Counted from the stretch's first letter, positions 48,699 to 60,900 are shown. The stretch: 64,000 bases of DNA from Adenanthera pavonina (GCA_026686845.1 JAIVEN010000011.1:25096501-25160500); one strand, 5' to 3'. Notes: generated by a model from the sequence alone, not told the origin. A program made the numbers and translations.

Positions 48699-51089
48699 CA
48701 CTACAAAAAATTTGACTTTCGGGAGGTACAAAAATTGTTGCTGAAAGATGAAATATCGTTACCAAAAGTTTTCAGCGTCAATATTTTTGTCGTCACCATG
48801 TCGCCGTCATAAACCTCGTTGCCAAAAATTTGGCGATGATAAAAATGTTGTAGCAAAAAGTGGACATTTAGTGCCACAAAAAGTTATCACTGAAAATATA
48901 AATTGTCGTTATCAAAGATTTGTCATTTGGTAACAACATTTAGTTGCCACTGAAAATTTATCATTTGGCGACATCATCTACTTGCCACTTAAAGCATCAT
49001 TTAGCGACGACATTTAGTCGCTGCACCACTGCCATCAGAGCACCGCTAACGAATGACAGCGACCAGTGACCGTGGCCAAACGACTGCCACGTCACCATCA
49101 AGTCATATATTTGTTTCAAATGTGCCTTCACTTAGGTTCAAACCCATGACCTCTTGCTCGTAATACCTTTATGTTTACTCTCTTGCCAGTTAAGCTGGAA
49201 TGTATCTACAATCTTTATATGAGATATTGAATATATATTGTTTATCTACACACTAATACACACACAGTCACACACACACATATATAAATCAATATTATTA
49301 TTAAAAAATACATATATATATATATATATATTATTTTCAATTATTAATATCATTAAATATTATATATATTTATATTTATATGATTATTTATATTATAATT
49401 TTTTATTTTTAAATCTGAAATAATTTTCTTATACATATATTTGCTTTCATTTGGCAAGAAAAAAATTGTTTTCCTAGCCAAATTTTAAATTTATTTTTAT
49501 TTTTAAATAATAATAATTATGTATATAATGTTTATTATCCATATTTATTAATATTATATTATTTTATGTTACGTTATATCATATAATATATCATATATTA
49601 TATTATTTAATAAATTATATTATATATATATATATGCTTAATATATATATATAATGTAATATAATAGAAATTTGGTAAAAAAAAATAAATATTGTAATTT
49701 TGATCGTCATATGATTTAAAAGAAAATGCAATAAATTCAATATGTTATGATTGAGATAATAAAAAAAGATTAAAAAAAGTGAGAGGATAAGAAATAGAGA
49801 ATTAACCAATATTTATTTCCTAAATATTTTTATTACTTATTTTTCAAGAAAATATATTAACAACCCATAATCATTCTTTCTCTACGTAACATTACTTCAT
49901 TAGACATTTACATTATGTGAAAATATCCACTACTAACATCCATAGGAGTTTGGGCTAAGAGTCTCAATCCTAGCATGACAGATTATTCTTTTAGACCAAC
50001 TATTGATAATTACCTTAGTACATTATTACTTCATCAAAATTATTATTGGTAATAAATAACATTAATATTAATTTATATGTTAAATATATTGGAAATTAAA
50101 TTAACCGAATAAAAATTCCTCCAAATATAGGGTTGATCATATTAGATAATTAGGGATTAGTTTGTCTTCCTGATTTTCTTTTTATTGAAGTTATCATTCC
50201 CTTTATAAATTAAAAAAATTATCCTAATAAAAATAACATATTTTATTAATTAAGATAAGAAAAAATAAAGATAAATGTGGATTGAATTCAATCTTCAACC
50301 TTTCAAATCTTTAATCTCTAGTAGAGATAAAGCACTTTCAAAAAGTTCAAACTATTTTATATGAAAAAATAATAAAATACTTCATCTTTGAACAAAGATA
50401 CCAGATAATATTTACAATACAAAATATATATTAAATATCTAATTACTTATGATAAAAGTGTATAAATAAAACACAATTATTATTTTAATATATTATTTAT
50501 TAATTTTTAAAATGAAAAGAGCAAAAATTCAAAAAATTAACTTTGGTAGCGATATTAAAAACTTACCACTAAAAGTCTTACTTTCAGCGGCGACATCAGA
50601 AAAGTCGTTGCTGAAAGTAAGACTTTCAGCGGCAATTGAAAAAAATTATTGCTGAAAGTATACATTCGGTGGCAATTAAAAAAAAATCATCATTGAAAGT
50701 ATGACTTTTGACAGCGATAAGGAAAAGCCATCGCTAAGAGTTCGTTTTTTGGCGGCGACAATAAAAGTCATCACTGAAGGCTATTTTTAGCGATGGCTTT
50801 TTTTGCCTCCACCAAAAGATGGACTTTTAGCAATGACTTTTTTAGTCACAGCCAAAAAGTATATTGTCAACGACTATTTTTTTCAGTCATTGCCGAAAGA
50901 CGAACTTTCAACGATGACTTTTTCAATCACTATTGAAAGTATACTTTCAATGATAACTTTTTTCAGTTGCCATCGAAATACTGACTTTGAACGACAACTT
51001 TTTTAGTCACCACTAAAAGTGTACTTTCAATTGTGACTTTTTTTTGTTGTTGCCAAAAGTCATCACTAAAAGTCTATTTTTTTGTAGTG
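48699..51089. mobile_element. 2.4-kb non-autonomous CACTA (En/Spm-like) transposon
   Basis: Starts CACTACAAAAAA and ends TTTTTTTGTAGTG, with the 3-bp target duplication ATT (48696-48698 and 51090-51092). Both subterminal zones (about 48710-49080 and 50540-51080) carry many direct and inverted copies of a short motif like ACTTTCAGCGGCGAC / GTCGCTGCTGAAAGT. In active CACTA elements these are the transposase-binding repeats. The centre (49230-50530) is very AT-rich with (TA)n and no transposase frame. Confidence 0.93.
49139..49203 (-). repeat. tRNA-like (Pol III box) segment within the CACTA element
   Basis: The - strand has a degenerate A box (TTAACTGGCAAGAG) and about 40 bases on a B box-like GGGTTTGAACCT. 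This resembles the head of a tRNA-derived SINE. It is too degenerate to be a functional tRNA. Confidence 0.35.
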
Positions 51090-51092
51090 ATT

Positions 51093-52191
51093 ATAGTAAT
51101 AGTTATTTCTAAATTATCCTAATTACCTTTGAGTCTATTAGTTTATATTTAATTAGATTTTAATTCACTTTCGTACAACTAAAATTTCTCGTTAAACTTT
51201 AAAGTTATAACTGAAGTCACCATAAACACCTAACTTTGTTTCTAGAATTTTTGTTTATGTCTATCTCTTTAGATTTAGGTTTGTTTTTTACCCTTCAGTC
51301 TATCAAGCTTACCCACAGAATGAATTTTATGATAACCAGTCACAAAATCCCCAATGCAGCACAAAAGAGACATATATAAATAAACATAAATATATTGTAA
51401 TAATTTAATCAGGAACAAGAGTTATAATTTCAGAGTCAACTTTAATCAATCTCAATTAAACTATATCCTTATCCCTAACTAGAAGAATTAGTTACATAAA
51501 AATATTGTTCTCCACAGCAAAATAACAAAAATTTCCCAAAACATCCGAACAAAAACTAAAGGAAGAGAAGTAGTAGATCAAGAGAATGGTTCAGCCTCAC
51601 TAAACCTTCAATTCTTCTAACTCTACCTTCAAAATGCTCCCTCTAAACTCCAAAGACTTTTGACTAGTTCTTTTAGAGCTCAAAATAAATGATTGTCTCC
51701 TCTTTTTTATTCTAAAAACCCTTATATATATATATATATATATATATGTCTCGTACGATGCTTGTATATGCTGTTTTTCCTCTTTTTAAACGGTGTCACC
51801 TGGTCAGCACCGTATGCTCCTCTATTTTGTCCACCCAGTGCCGGGTGACTAAATTCTTTTTCTTTTCCTTTTCTGTGTTTCACTTAACTACATGGACACA
51901 AACATTTGATCATTCTTGTTTAGGAAGAGATCCAATGAAATTTGCAAATGTTTCAGAATAGCAAATATTCAAGATATCATTGCTTAATTATGATCAAGCA
52001 TTCATAAAAGAGCATCAAGAAGTAAATTTGCAAATGGGAAATTTCGATCTTAATTACATAACAACATGATCAATTATGTGTATAAGGGACCAAATTAAGT
52101 GACTAATCAAACAATAAAAGGATGTAATGTCTTTAATTAATACCTTCTAAAATTTCTTCCTTTCACTTGTCATATTGCAGCTTGTTAAGTT
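51093..52191. other. intergenic DNA between the CACTA element and the RLP gene
   Basis: AT-rich, with a (TA)n run at 51723-51747. It should include the 3' UTR of the - strand receptor-like protein gene. No other gene is seen. Confidence 0.5.
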
Positions 52192-54288
52192 TCAGCAAAT
52201 CCTTTCTGACATCAGGGCAATGAAGATATGATAAATTCGGTCCTTCACATTATTGAGGAACCGAAAATAGGCATGTCTCCAGGTCTTGATGAATAAAAGG
52301 GCGACACACACGCCCCAAAAGCCAAAAGCAGATCCAGTTGCCATGCCCATGTAAAACCACTTTGTAAATTCATCATCAATGTCTTCAATGATCTGTTTTT
52401 TCTGATTGGGTATTTCAGCTAGGGAATAATTCTTTGTAAGAGGAGTACCAAAAAGTCCAGGATTGCCCATGTAGCTAGATGCATCAAAAGACTGAAGGTG
52501 GGGGCCCAATGGAATTCTTCCACTAAATTTATTGAATGACAAGTTCAAGAAACGTAGAAAAGATAGATTGCCCAAGCTTTGAGGAATTTCACCAACAAGT
52601 TGGTTCCATGAAAGGTCAAGAGACTGCAAACTTTTCATGTGGCCAATGTCTTCCGGTATGCTACCCATCAAATAATGATTTTGGGATAAATTTAAAAATG
52701 GCAAAGCAGCTAAGCTAAATAATTCTCCAGGAATCAGTCCTGAAAGCTCATTCTTTGAGAGGTCAATGAGCATCATTAATTTAGAAAGATTGTCCCAATA
52801 TTCATGTCCTGGACCTCTATTTAAAAAAGGTTGATTTTGCAGATATGTACTTAAAGATTCTCGTTCAATCTTTTTGCCATTATAATAGTAATTCTTAAAG
52901 AAGAGATCACCTGGAGTATTAATGGTAGCCATTGCTGTAATATTTCCCAAGCATTTTGGAATTGATCCTGAAAGTTTGTTCTCAGCAAGCTCTAACACTT
53001 GAAGATTAGAAAGTTGGCAAATCTGTGATGGAATTTTGCCAGTCAAATTATTTGACCGGAGAAGAATCATCTTCAAATGTTTTTTCCAATGTATCCAACA
53101 CTCAGAAAGCTCACCAGATAAAAGATTGTATGTCATCTCTAAAATCATCAATTCTTTGGTCCCGTTCATGGTTTGGCATAAGAAATGAGAAATAGGTCCT
53201 GATAAAAAATTATAACCGGCTGAAAACATTTGCAATTTTGAGAGTTGCCCAAGAGATTTTGGAAGGCTGTCATTTAGTTGATTGTGTTGAACCTTTAAGT
53301 ATGCCAAAGATGATAGATTTCCCAAGGTTTCAGGAATAGGACCGTGAAATGAATTGGAAGAAATATCAAGATGCTCCAATTGTTTGTACTGTCCCACCCA
53401 TTCCGGAATAGATCCTTTGAAATTATTGTACTTTAAGATTAAGAATTTCAAATACTGAAAATCTGACATTTCCTTGGGCACTTGACCTCTAAAATAATTG
53501 AAGCTGAGATCTAAATGAAAAATGCTATCACTGAGGTTAAATAGCCACTTTGGTACTTGAGTGGAGAATTCATTGTTTGAAATATCAAGTACCTCAAGGG
53601 AAGAAAAATTGACATATCGAAGAGACGGCTGAATGTAATTCAGGAGACAGTGACTTAGTCGTAAATCTGTAAGTGAATGGAGCATTGTAATCCATTGAAG
53701 CCAAAGAGCTTCCTCAGAGAGATTAGCATAGCTAAGGTCAAGATATTTCAGAGAAGATAGCTGCGAAATCCACCTAAGATCTTCGATTTGGAGGCCAAAG
53801 TTATATGATAAGTCAAGAAAAAGAAGCTTAGAGAAGTTTGTACCGTCGTGGAGAGTTGTCCTCATTGAAATATTGTAAGACCTCTGAATGGGTGGAATAT
53901 GAATAGCGGTGAAGTAATTATCTGACAAATTCAAGTAGCTAAGAAATTCTAGTTTCAGCACTGACAGGTTTATTTGACCTCTTAGACATGTGTGATTAGT
54001 GCCGTAGATATCAGTAGAATTATGCAAGCAATGGAGATCAAGCTTTGTGACTCTTCCTGTGAGGTTATCACAATGAACTCCAAGCCAATGACAACAATCT
54101 TCTTCACTCGACCAAGAGGAGAGTAGCCCCCATGGATCTTCGATACTGCCCTTAAAGACTTCAAGAGTTTCTCGATCTTTTACATTGCAACGAACATCCA
54201 AATTCCCAAGGGACATGACTGAATGGAGTGAGATTGCACATAGATACCAAAGTAAAGTAATCACAACTTTTGAAGTGGAGGAAGTCAT
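52192..54288 (-). CDS. receptor-like protein with leucine-rich repeats (EIX2-like)
   Basis: 698 residues in one exon. Probable cell-surface receptor without kinase domain, acting with partner kinases in defence signalling (known of the family). Signal peptide about 1-27. Plant LRR N-cap 34-80 with C34, C65-C66, C73. Then extracellular LRRs of the LxxLxLSxNxxxGxIP type to about 600, interrupted by an island at about 460-505 (GNITAMA ... HEYWDNLSKLMM). Acidic juxtamembrane stretch (EDIDDE), one membrane helix at about 645-667, and a 31-residue tail. EIX-type relatives usually have about 900-1000 residues, so several repeats are missing, probably between about 345 and 370. The C-cap cysteines are replaced (F613, Y621). 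The frame is open and probably expressed, but a pseudogene cannot be excluded. Confidence 0.9.
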   Translation of the reverse strand: MTSSTSKVVITLLWYLCAISLHSVMSLGNLDVRCNVKDRETLEVFKGSIEDPWGLLSSWSSEEDCCHWLGVHCDNLTGRVTKLDLHCLHNSTDIYGTNHTCLRGQINLSVLKLEFLSYLNLSDNYFTAIHIPPIQRSYNISMRTTLHDGTNFSKLLFLDLSYNFGLQIEDLRWISQLSSLKYLDLSYANLSEEALWLQWITMLHSLTDLRLSHCLLNYIQPSLRYVNFSSLEVLDISNNEFSTQVPKWLFNLSDSIFHLDLSFNYFRGQVPKEMSDFQYLKFLILKYNNFKGSIPEWVGQYKQLEHLDISSNSFHGPIPETLGNLSSLAYLKVQHNQLNDSLPKSLGQLSKLQMFSAGYNFLSGPISHFLCQTMNGTKELMILEMTYNLLSGELSECWIHWKKHLKMILLRSNNLTGKIPSQICQLSNLQVLELAENKLSGSIPKCLGNITAMATINTPGDLFFKNYYYNGKKIERESLSTYLQNQPFLNRGPGHEYWDNLSKLMMLIDLSKNELSGLIPGELFSLAALPFLNLSQNHYLMGSIPEDIGHMKSLQSLDLSWNQLVGEIPQSLGNLSFLRFLNLSFNKFSGRIPLGPHLQSFDASSYMGNPGLFGTPLTKNYSLAEIPNQKKQIIEDIDDEFTKWFYMGMATGSAFGFWGVCVALLFIKTWRHAYFRFLNNVKDRIYHIFIALMSERIC

Positions 54289-55661
54289 GATAATGCAAGA
54301 AGAAAGAAAGATAGTTTGTTTTCAACTACTCTAGTCTCTAATTGAATTTATAATTGAACTTCTAATTAACAAAATACACAAAAAAAAAAAAGAATGAATG
54401 AATGAAAGAGAGAAAAGAAGACTTCTGAAGTATTGCTGTGATCGAAGTTGTCAAAAGTCTATGCGGTTGTGTCGCCATGTTCTTCACTACGTGCAAACAA
54501 CGAATCCAACACGTAATTGCATTGACTTGGTAGGATTCTTTCACAATTCTGTCACGGAAGCTTTTCACAGTACTTTTCTTTTGGCAGGTTTTGAGGGTAT
54601 TCTTTATTAATTTTGCTTTTTTTATTTTTTTTTTCATGGTACGTTCAATATGAGTAAGGGAAATTAAGGATCTTTTGAGCATATTGAATGAAACATAATT
54701 ATAAAAATATATTACCCAAATACAATAAATGGGAAAAATTCAACCAAGATATTACAAATTAAATCAGAATATCATATCACAATTTATAATTTTTTTTTCA
54801 AACAAAACAACACAAATCATAAACCTTAGTCATGATTTGTATTTATATTTTTGATATAATGCAAATCGTGAATCACCATTTACATTAATTTTTTTAACAT
54901 AATACAAATCATGAAGTTGAATCATAATTTGCGTTAAATTTTTTTTTGTTATCATGCAAATCGTGACTCAACTTTCACGATTTGCATTAATTTGTTTCAT
55001 ATTAATCATTATAATTATAATTATTAAATAATTATTAATTAATTAATTATTATAATAATTGTTAAGAATAATAATAATTGTTAAGTGATTATTAATAATT
55101 GAATATTATAATAATTAAAAACTTACAAAGAATAAAAAATTAATTTTTAAACATAAACTATTTTAACAAGTTAATTAGTAATAATTAAATTTTAATTAAT
55201 AAACCTAATTTTTTACATCAATTAAAGATAAAAATTTTTTCATAGAAAAAAGATTGTTTACCTTATATATAATAACTTCCAGTGCTACATCTTAGTCTTC
55301 TCTGAGCACGTTGTGATCGCCCTTGTCTTATGGATGATTCATGTTGAGATTCAGGTGACTCGTTACTAGTTGTAGCAGATGGGATATTTAGATTAAATAT
55401 TGGAGACTCAATTGAAGAATCGATTGCTAGGGGCTTTATTTGATGGTTCACTTATTTCAAATGAGTACTTGTTATACTCATATTCAAAAAGTGACAAATT
55501 CTCTAATAAAGACATAAATAACTCAAATTGATCTAAATTGAGCGAGCTTAATTGGGATACGGATGACGATGGCATGTAATTTAATACTATTTAGTATAAA
55601 ATTGTATATAATAAAATACTATTTGATATAAATTTTATTATTTTTTTTATATTATACATCA
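54289..55661. other. AT-rich intergenic DNA upstream of the RLP gene
   Basis: The - strand promoter should lie in 54289-54600, but no clear TATA box is seen. A palindrome-bearing zone lies at 54815-54990. At 55263-55575 (-) two overlapping frames (MPSSSVSQLSSLNLDQFELF, then a Ser-rich part) look like one broken small coding fragment that I do not recognise. Confidence 0.4.
54954..54987. repeat. 13-bp perfect inverted repeat, ATGCAAATCGTGA
   Basis: Arms 54954-54966 and 54975-54987 with an 8-base spacer. Degenerate copies of the same motif occur at about 54815-54840, 54861-54890 and 54904-54935. Confidence 0.85.
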
Positions 55662-55936
55662 TCACTTGTGACATCCAGGCGCTGATGAGGGCGGGAAGTG
55701 ATCGACGGTGCAAGAAAAAGGGGTGAGATAAAGTGATGAGGCACGGACAAGGAGTGGCTCCTAGCAGGCTTCTAAGTGGGAGGAGCATATGAATGAATCA
55801 AATACATACAAGAATGAGAGCGATCTAGAGACTGTGTAGGTATGAGACTATATGGTTAAAGAATAGTTTAAAAGGAATTGATAGATATTACTTATACCAA
55901 CAAAGTGAGTCTATCTTTTCGGTAGCCTATCTCTTA

Positions 55937-56000
55937 AGAACTTCTCAGTTAAGCGTGTTTGACCTGAAGCAATTTTGGGACGGGTAATCTCCTGGGAAGG
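55937..56000 (+). repeat. 5S rRNA-like core in Cassandra LTR 1
   Basis: AGAACTTCTCAGTTAAGCG, then GTTTGACC, then GGGACGGGTAATCTCCTGGG. Matches the 5S A box and C box with a few transitions. Confidence 0.9.
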
Positions 56001-56376
56001 AGTTTTGTGAGTGAGGAGAAAGCATATCGAAAAGGATTGCGTTGGTTTGTGGAGATAGTCATTAATCCCAAAAAAGTGGCCAGACATTATAGTTGGTATC
56101 AGAGCCCAGCCTCTCTCAATACGGTATGGTTTGGAAACGAACCAAGTGAAAGCTGGTGGGCATGTGACATCTGAACACTGATGAAGGAGGGGAGTGGCTT
56201 TTGGCAGGCTTCCAAGCAGGAGGGGCATATGAATGAATTGAATACATACCAGAATGAGAGCGATCTAGAGACTGTATAGGTATTAGACTATACGGTTAAA
56301 TGATAGCTTAAAAAGAATTGATAGGTACTACCTATACCAATAAGGTGCGTCTACCTTTTCGGTAGCCTATCCTTTA

Positions 56377-56440
56377 AGAACTCCTCAGTTAAGCGTGCTT
56401 GATCTAAAGTAATTTTGGGATGGGTAACCTCTTGGGAAGG
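56377..56440 (+). repeat. 5S rRNA-like core in Cassandra LTR 2
   Basis: AGAACTCCTCAGTTAAGCGT, GCTTGATC and then GGGATGGGTAACCTCTTGGG. It keeps the A box better than LTR 1. Confidence 0.9.
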
Positions 56441-56531
56441 AGTTATATGAGTGAGGATAAAGCACACCAAAAAGGCTTGTGTTGATTTATGGGAACAGTC
56501 ATCAATTCCAAGGAAGCGGTCAGACATTACA

Positions 56532-57897
56532 TCACCCATCTACTATTTAATTTAATCATCATTTTTATCTTTTAATTTATTTTTAATATAAAATTTGATG
56601 TTAATTTACTTAATTATAATTTGATTTTTGTTAAATTGATTTGCTATTTATTTTTTAAATGTTACTTATCATTTTTTTATGAAATAAACATATTTATTTA
56701 TTATTAAATTTTTTCAATATAATTTATATATTTTTCAATATATAAATATATTTGATATATAATATTAAATACACACATGTACACATGTGTGTGTGTGTGT
56801 GTTTATTTTTTTTTTTTGTGGATATAGGGAAGGGGCTTTGTGGAAGAGAGAAGGAAGAGTGGAGTTGGGAGGGTATACAGGTTTGTAGCTCTTATTATTA
56901 TTATTATTATTATGGAAACATAAATCATAACTTTAGTAAAATCATGATAAATAATAAACAAAATTTAAAAAAATTGAATATTGTCTAAGTACAGTATTTT
57001 TTGTTAAACTTTTTTTTAATATTTTTGCATATAATTTTTTATAAGTAATATTTGGCTCAAATTTCCTAAAAAAATATAGTTCAACAAAGATATTCCACAC
57101 ACATTTATATATGTTTCACATGACATATATCCAAATATCATGGTATCATATATAAGAGAGCAAAACTTACAAACAGAGAAAAAATATTTAATGTTGGGTT
57201 GTTGGAAGAAAATTTCTTAACTTGTAATATATTAGAGAAAAACTAATATAATGACCTAAAATCTAAATAACCTAGATATGGAAAACAAGTATATATTAGG
57301 AAATGTTAAGTATATATTATAAAAATTATTTCAACATTAAATATACTTATCTTATGAAAGTTAGAGAAAAATAAGTGAGGATGAAGATTAACACTCTTAG
57401 AGATCTCTCCACTTAAAAAGAAACTCACGAATTGAATTTTGCAACAATTCCACTTGAGAAGAAACTCACGAACTGAATGATGCAGCAATTTTTTCTTCAA
57501 AGAAATATCAGCAAAAGAGAGAAAAGAAGAGAAGACTGAAAGCTCCATTTATAAAATGAATACAAAAAATGAAAGGGAATGCCAGAATGCTAAAAATAAA
57601 AGAGAATGCTAAGGGGTTTTAAATAAAACAATGGGAGAGTATTGTAAATTTTATTTTACACTCAACTAATATATTTTCCCCTTTGGTCAGGCACCTAGGC
57701 GTGCCTTACTAGATTGACACAACTTAGAATTGTCTCAATCAATGCTATCCCATGCAACTTTATTTTAAAAAAATTAAAAAAAAAGTTGCCCAATGTTGGG
57801 CAGCTTTATTTAGGGTGTTGGTTGGAGCATTGGTGATGGTTCGAGGGTAAGCTTATGAAAAGATGTTTGGCTGCCACATCTGGGAAAACTAGAGGAG
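56532..57897. other. AT-rich intergenic DNA with microsatellites
   Basis: A palindromic CA/TG run at 56770-56802, an (ATT)n run at 56892-56913, and no gene recognised. The last 100 bases may be the left part of the LINE that continues after the solo LTR. Confidence 0.5.
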
Positions 57898-57902
57898 GTA
57901 TC

Positions 57903-60900
57903 TGTCAACATCCCATTTTGTCCGAGCATTTTACAAAAAAAAAAACAAAACAAAACAAAAACAAAAATAAAATAAAATAAATAATAAATAATAATATATA
58001 AAAAACAGAAAAAACACAAAAAAATAATAAAAAAAGAAAGAAAGGAAACAAAAGAAAATAAAAATAAAAATAAAAAAACAAAAAAAAACAAAAGACATAT
58101 ATATAGATAAAAAAAAAAAAGGAGGAGGGAGACATTGGGCTTGAAATGCTAAAGCCCAGCATTTCAAGCCCATAATCACCTGAGCCCTAATTAGGGTTCA
58201 GGCACACTAAGGCTTGGGAAGAGCTAGAAACAGGGGGGGCCACGAGCAGAGGAAGGACAGAAAAGACAGAGGGGACATGGGGAGCAGGGAGAAGCAGAGC
58301 ACGTGAGCGAAAAGTAGAGTGAGTCAGGGTGCAGCAGGAGGCTGAAGGACGACAAGGCAGAGGGAGAGCGAGAGAGAAAAAGGGAACGGTGAAGAAAAAC
58401 GGAAAAAAGACTAAGGAAGAATGGAGAGGAGGGGCCGAGACCTAAGAAGACAAATGAAGAGAAAGCACACGTGAAGAAAGCTGAGGACGATCCATGGCAG
58501 AGAAAGAGGGAGGGAGCCGAGCATGGAGAAAAAAGAAATCGAGGGGCACACAAGAGAAGAGAGCAGAGGGGGCTGGAGCACGATCCAGGAGGAGACCGAG
58601 AGATCGGGGGAGAGAAAGGGGGAGAAAGAGCATAGCCACGATCCACCGGAGATGAAGCAGAGGAACACACGGTGGAGTTCAAGAGAGCTGAACTGAAAGC
58701 AAAGCAGAGGAGGAGGCTCGGAGACGCGAAGCCAGGAAACAAGAGAAAGCCGCGAGAATGGGAGGAGAGAGAAACCTGAGGGACCGAAGGAACCCGAAAA
58801 AAAAAAGGAGGTGGAGGGATCCCCTCACTCAATGAAGGGGGTGACCTCCATCGGTCGGTCTCATCTCTTTGACCGATGGTGACCCTTACTACCTTCTAGA
58901 CTAGACTGCGTCTTCAACCATTGGCCTCTAGAGCAAGCCCTTCAAGTTTGAGCTTCAAGCCTTCAACTCTTCCAACCTCCGCCGTCATTATCGCTTGCAG
59001 AGTGCCAACTTTGGCCCATAGGGGAAATCCATGAAGTAATTATCTTGTGTTGCTGTTGCATTGAAATTGAGACAGAGGAGGCGTGAAACTGGACGAAGAA
59101 AAGGGGAGGCAACGTTAGAGCAACCGAAGGGAGCCTGAGCAAGAACGATAGAATGAGACAGGGCACCTAAGACCCTCTAGAGGTAGTAGTTTCACATCCT
59201 TCTCTTTGCCCTTGTGATCTTTCTTACTGTATTAATACATTCTTTAGTTTTGGTCTCTCTTTTGTTGCTTGTTCTGGCTTTGATTTCTGCATTGGATGAG
59301 GGGTATACGAGCTTAGCAATTGAAGACCTTCAGCTTTAAGTGTAATGAATCATCTCACGGGTATATGTTTAGGTAACTCATATTAGTTGGTTTGGACAAT
59401 AAACTTTTTTGAACTTAGACATGGAAGGATATAGGCGTCTAAATCCACTGATTGTGCAGATCTGTAAATAAAGTTTCATACTAGTGATTTTCTCATGGGC
59501 CGCTTATGTACTTCAAACTTTGACTTTCAAATAAAGCTCGGTGTTGCCTTCAAGTTCTCACATTTGATGTGGATTAACTATTGTAGTCATCTTCCAAGTG
59601 TGCCTCCTGGGTAGATGCTAAGATGCTTGTGAGAGTCTATTTGATCGGGAGAGAATGCTTTCCATGTGTTTGGCCTATCCCGCATTGTTTAAGCCCTTAT
59701 CATTCTTACTAGGATTCGAGAATGTGGATATCATTTAGTTGAACCAGACTTTTGTGCCCTTGTCCCATCAAGATCTAAATGGAACCCTTAATTGCGTTTT
59801 GTGCCTAGTGACCCAGGGGTGCATTTCATATCACTTGGGAATGGTGTGATGTTGAGTATAAATGTTTTGGGGGGTAGAATAGTTGATGAATGTAGTACTT
59901 TGATGTGAAAGTATTGCTTGCTCCTTGTATTGGAATTATAATGCTGTCATGAATATAAAAGTTATGGTTTACATTCCTAACTTACTAATAAGAAGCATTT
60001 ACTTGAATGCGATTGTGAGGCTTGTATCTATGTGCAAGTTGGGTTAGCTTATTTGAGTCAAAATAACAAGAATAATCCAATTAGATCGCATGACTCTGAG
60101 GCATCGTGGCTACAATTAGTTTTCCAATGTATTTGAACAAAGATTTGGGATATTTTAGGATAGTTTATTGATGGGAGTTTTAAGTTGGAAAGTAATTCAT
60201 GTCTTTTTATTCTCTTTTGAGCGTCATGGGAGGATGAAATCAAACTTCAAAGAGTGAGTCAACCCCATCAAAGCAAAAGAGGAACAGAAAGGCAAGCACA
60301 GAGCAGGGACCAAGCGTAAAGAATTGAGCTATCATCTTTGAAGCAAAGGAAAAGAAAATGAAGACACAAGAGTTTGCATTTCCTCATCTTATGATTGTGT
60401 TTAAGTTATTTGAGTTTGCACGGTAACACACACCATCACCAAACCATACATATTTGTAAACATTTGTCATAATATAGTCTTCTTTGCTTTTTAACTTGAT
60501 CACGAAGGTTTTTAGAGCTTTCACAAACCCTTGAAACAATCACACTGTGTGAGTCTAAGGGGCTACATGAGTGTATTATAAAGGTACACTTCTAATTGGT
60601 CCCAATGACCTTTCCATTCAAATTTTTTATTTTCTTATAAGAGTAATAAATAAAAATAAGAAAAATGATAAAATGGCTAAATAAATAATTGTTAAGTAAT
60701 CACGCCACGTGAGGTTTTAGAATCCATGCAAGTATTCTGGTTAACTGCGTTGTCACGTGAGATTACGAATCCATGCAGACGTCCCAGTTGAACTTTCTTT
60801 TAAGAAAATAATTATATTTTATGAAGAATGAATAATAATAATAATAATAATATAACAAGTTCTCAAATTTTATTATAAATAATGATAGTATTTTTTAAAT

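Larger units (their letters stand above)
55667..56531 (+). mobile_element. Cassandra TRIM retrotransposon with 5S-like LTRs
   Basis: LTR 1 is 55667-56091 and LTR 2 is 56163-56531, both starting TGTGACATC and ending GACATTA(T/C)A. The 71-base interior has an initiator tRNA-Met primer site (TGGTATCAGAGC, 56094-56105) and a purine-rich end. Flanks TCACT and TCACC form a near 5-bp duplication. Each LTR contains 5S rRNA-like sequence. Known of Cassandra: these are non-coding elements mobilised in trans, transcribed by Pol III. LTR 1 has about 55 bases absent from LTR 2. Confidence 0.95.

Noticed and set aside
55911..56539. Short - strand frames with repeated RLTEKFLRDRLPKR-like ends
   Set aside because: They are translations of the 5S-like part of the two Cassandra LTRs, so the similarity comes from the repeat and not from a gene.
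57810..58179. Several overlapping Phe-rich - strand frames
   Set aside because: They are translations of an A-rich tract (T-rich on the - strand) and do not resemble a protein.
58224..58832. 202-codon open frame on the - strand
   Set aside because: It lies in a purine-rich block inside a solo LTR. The translation is low-complexity Ser/Pro/Leu/Phe with no domain, and stops are rare there only because of base composition.
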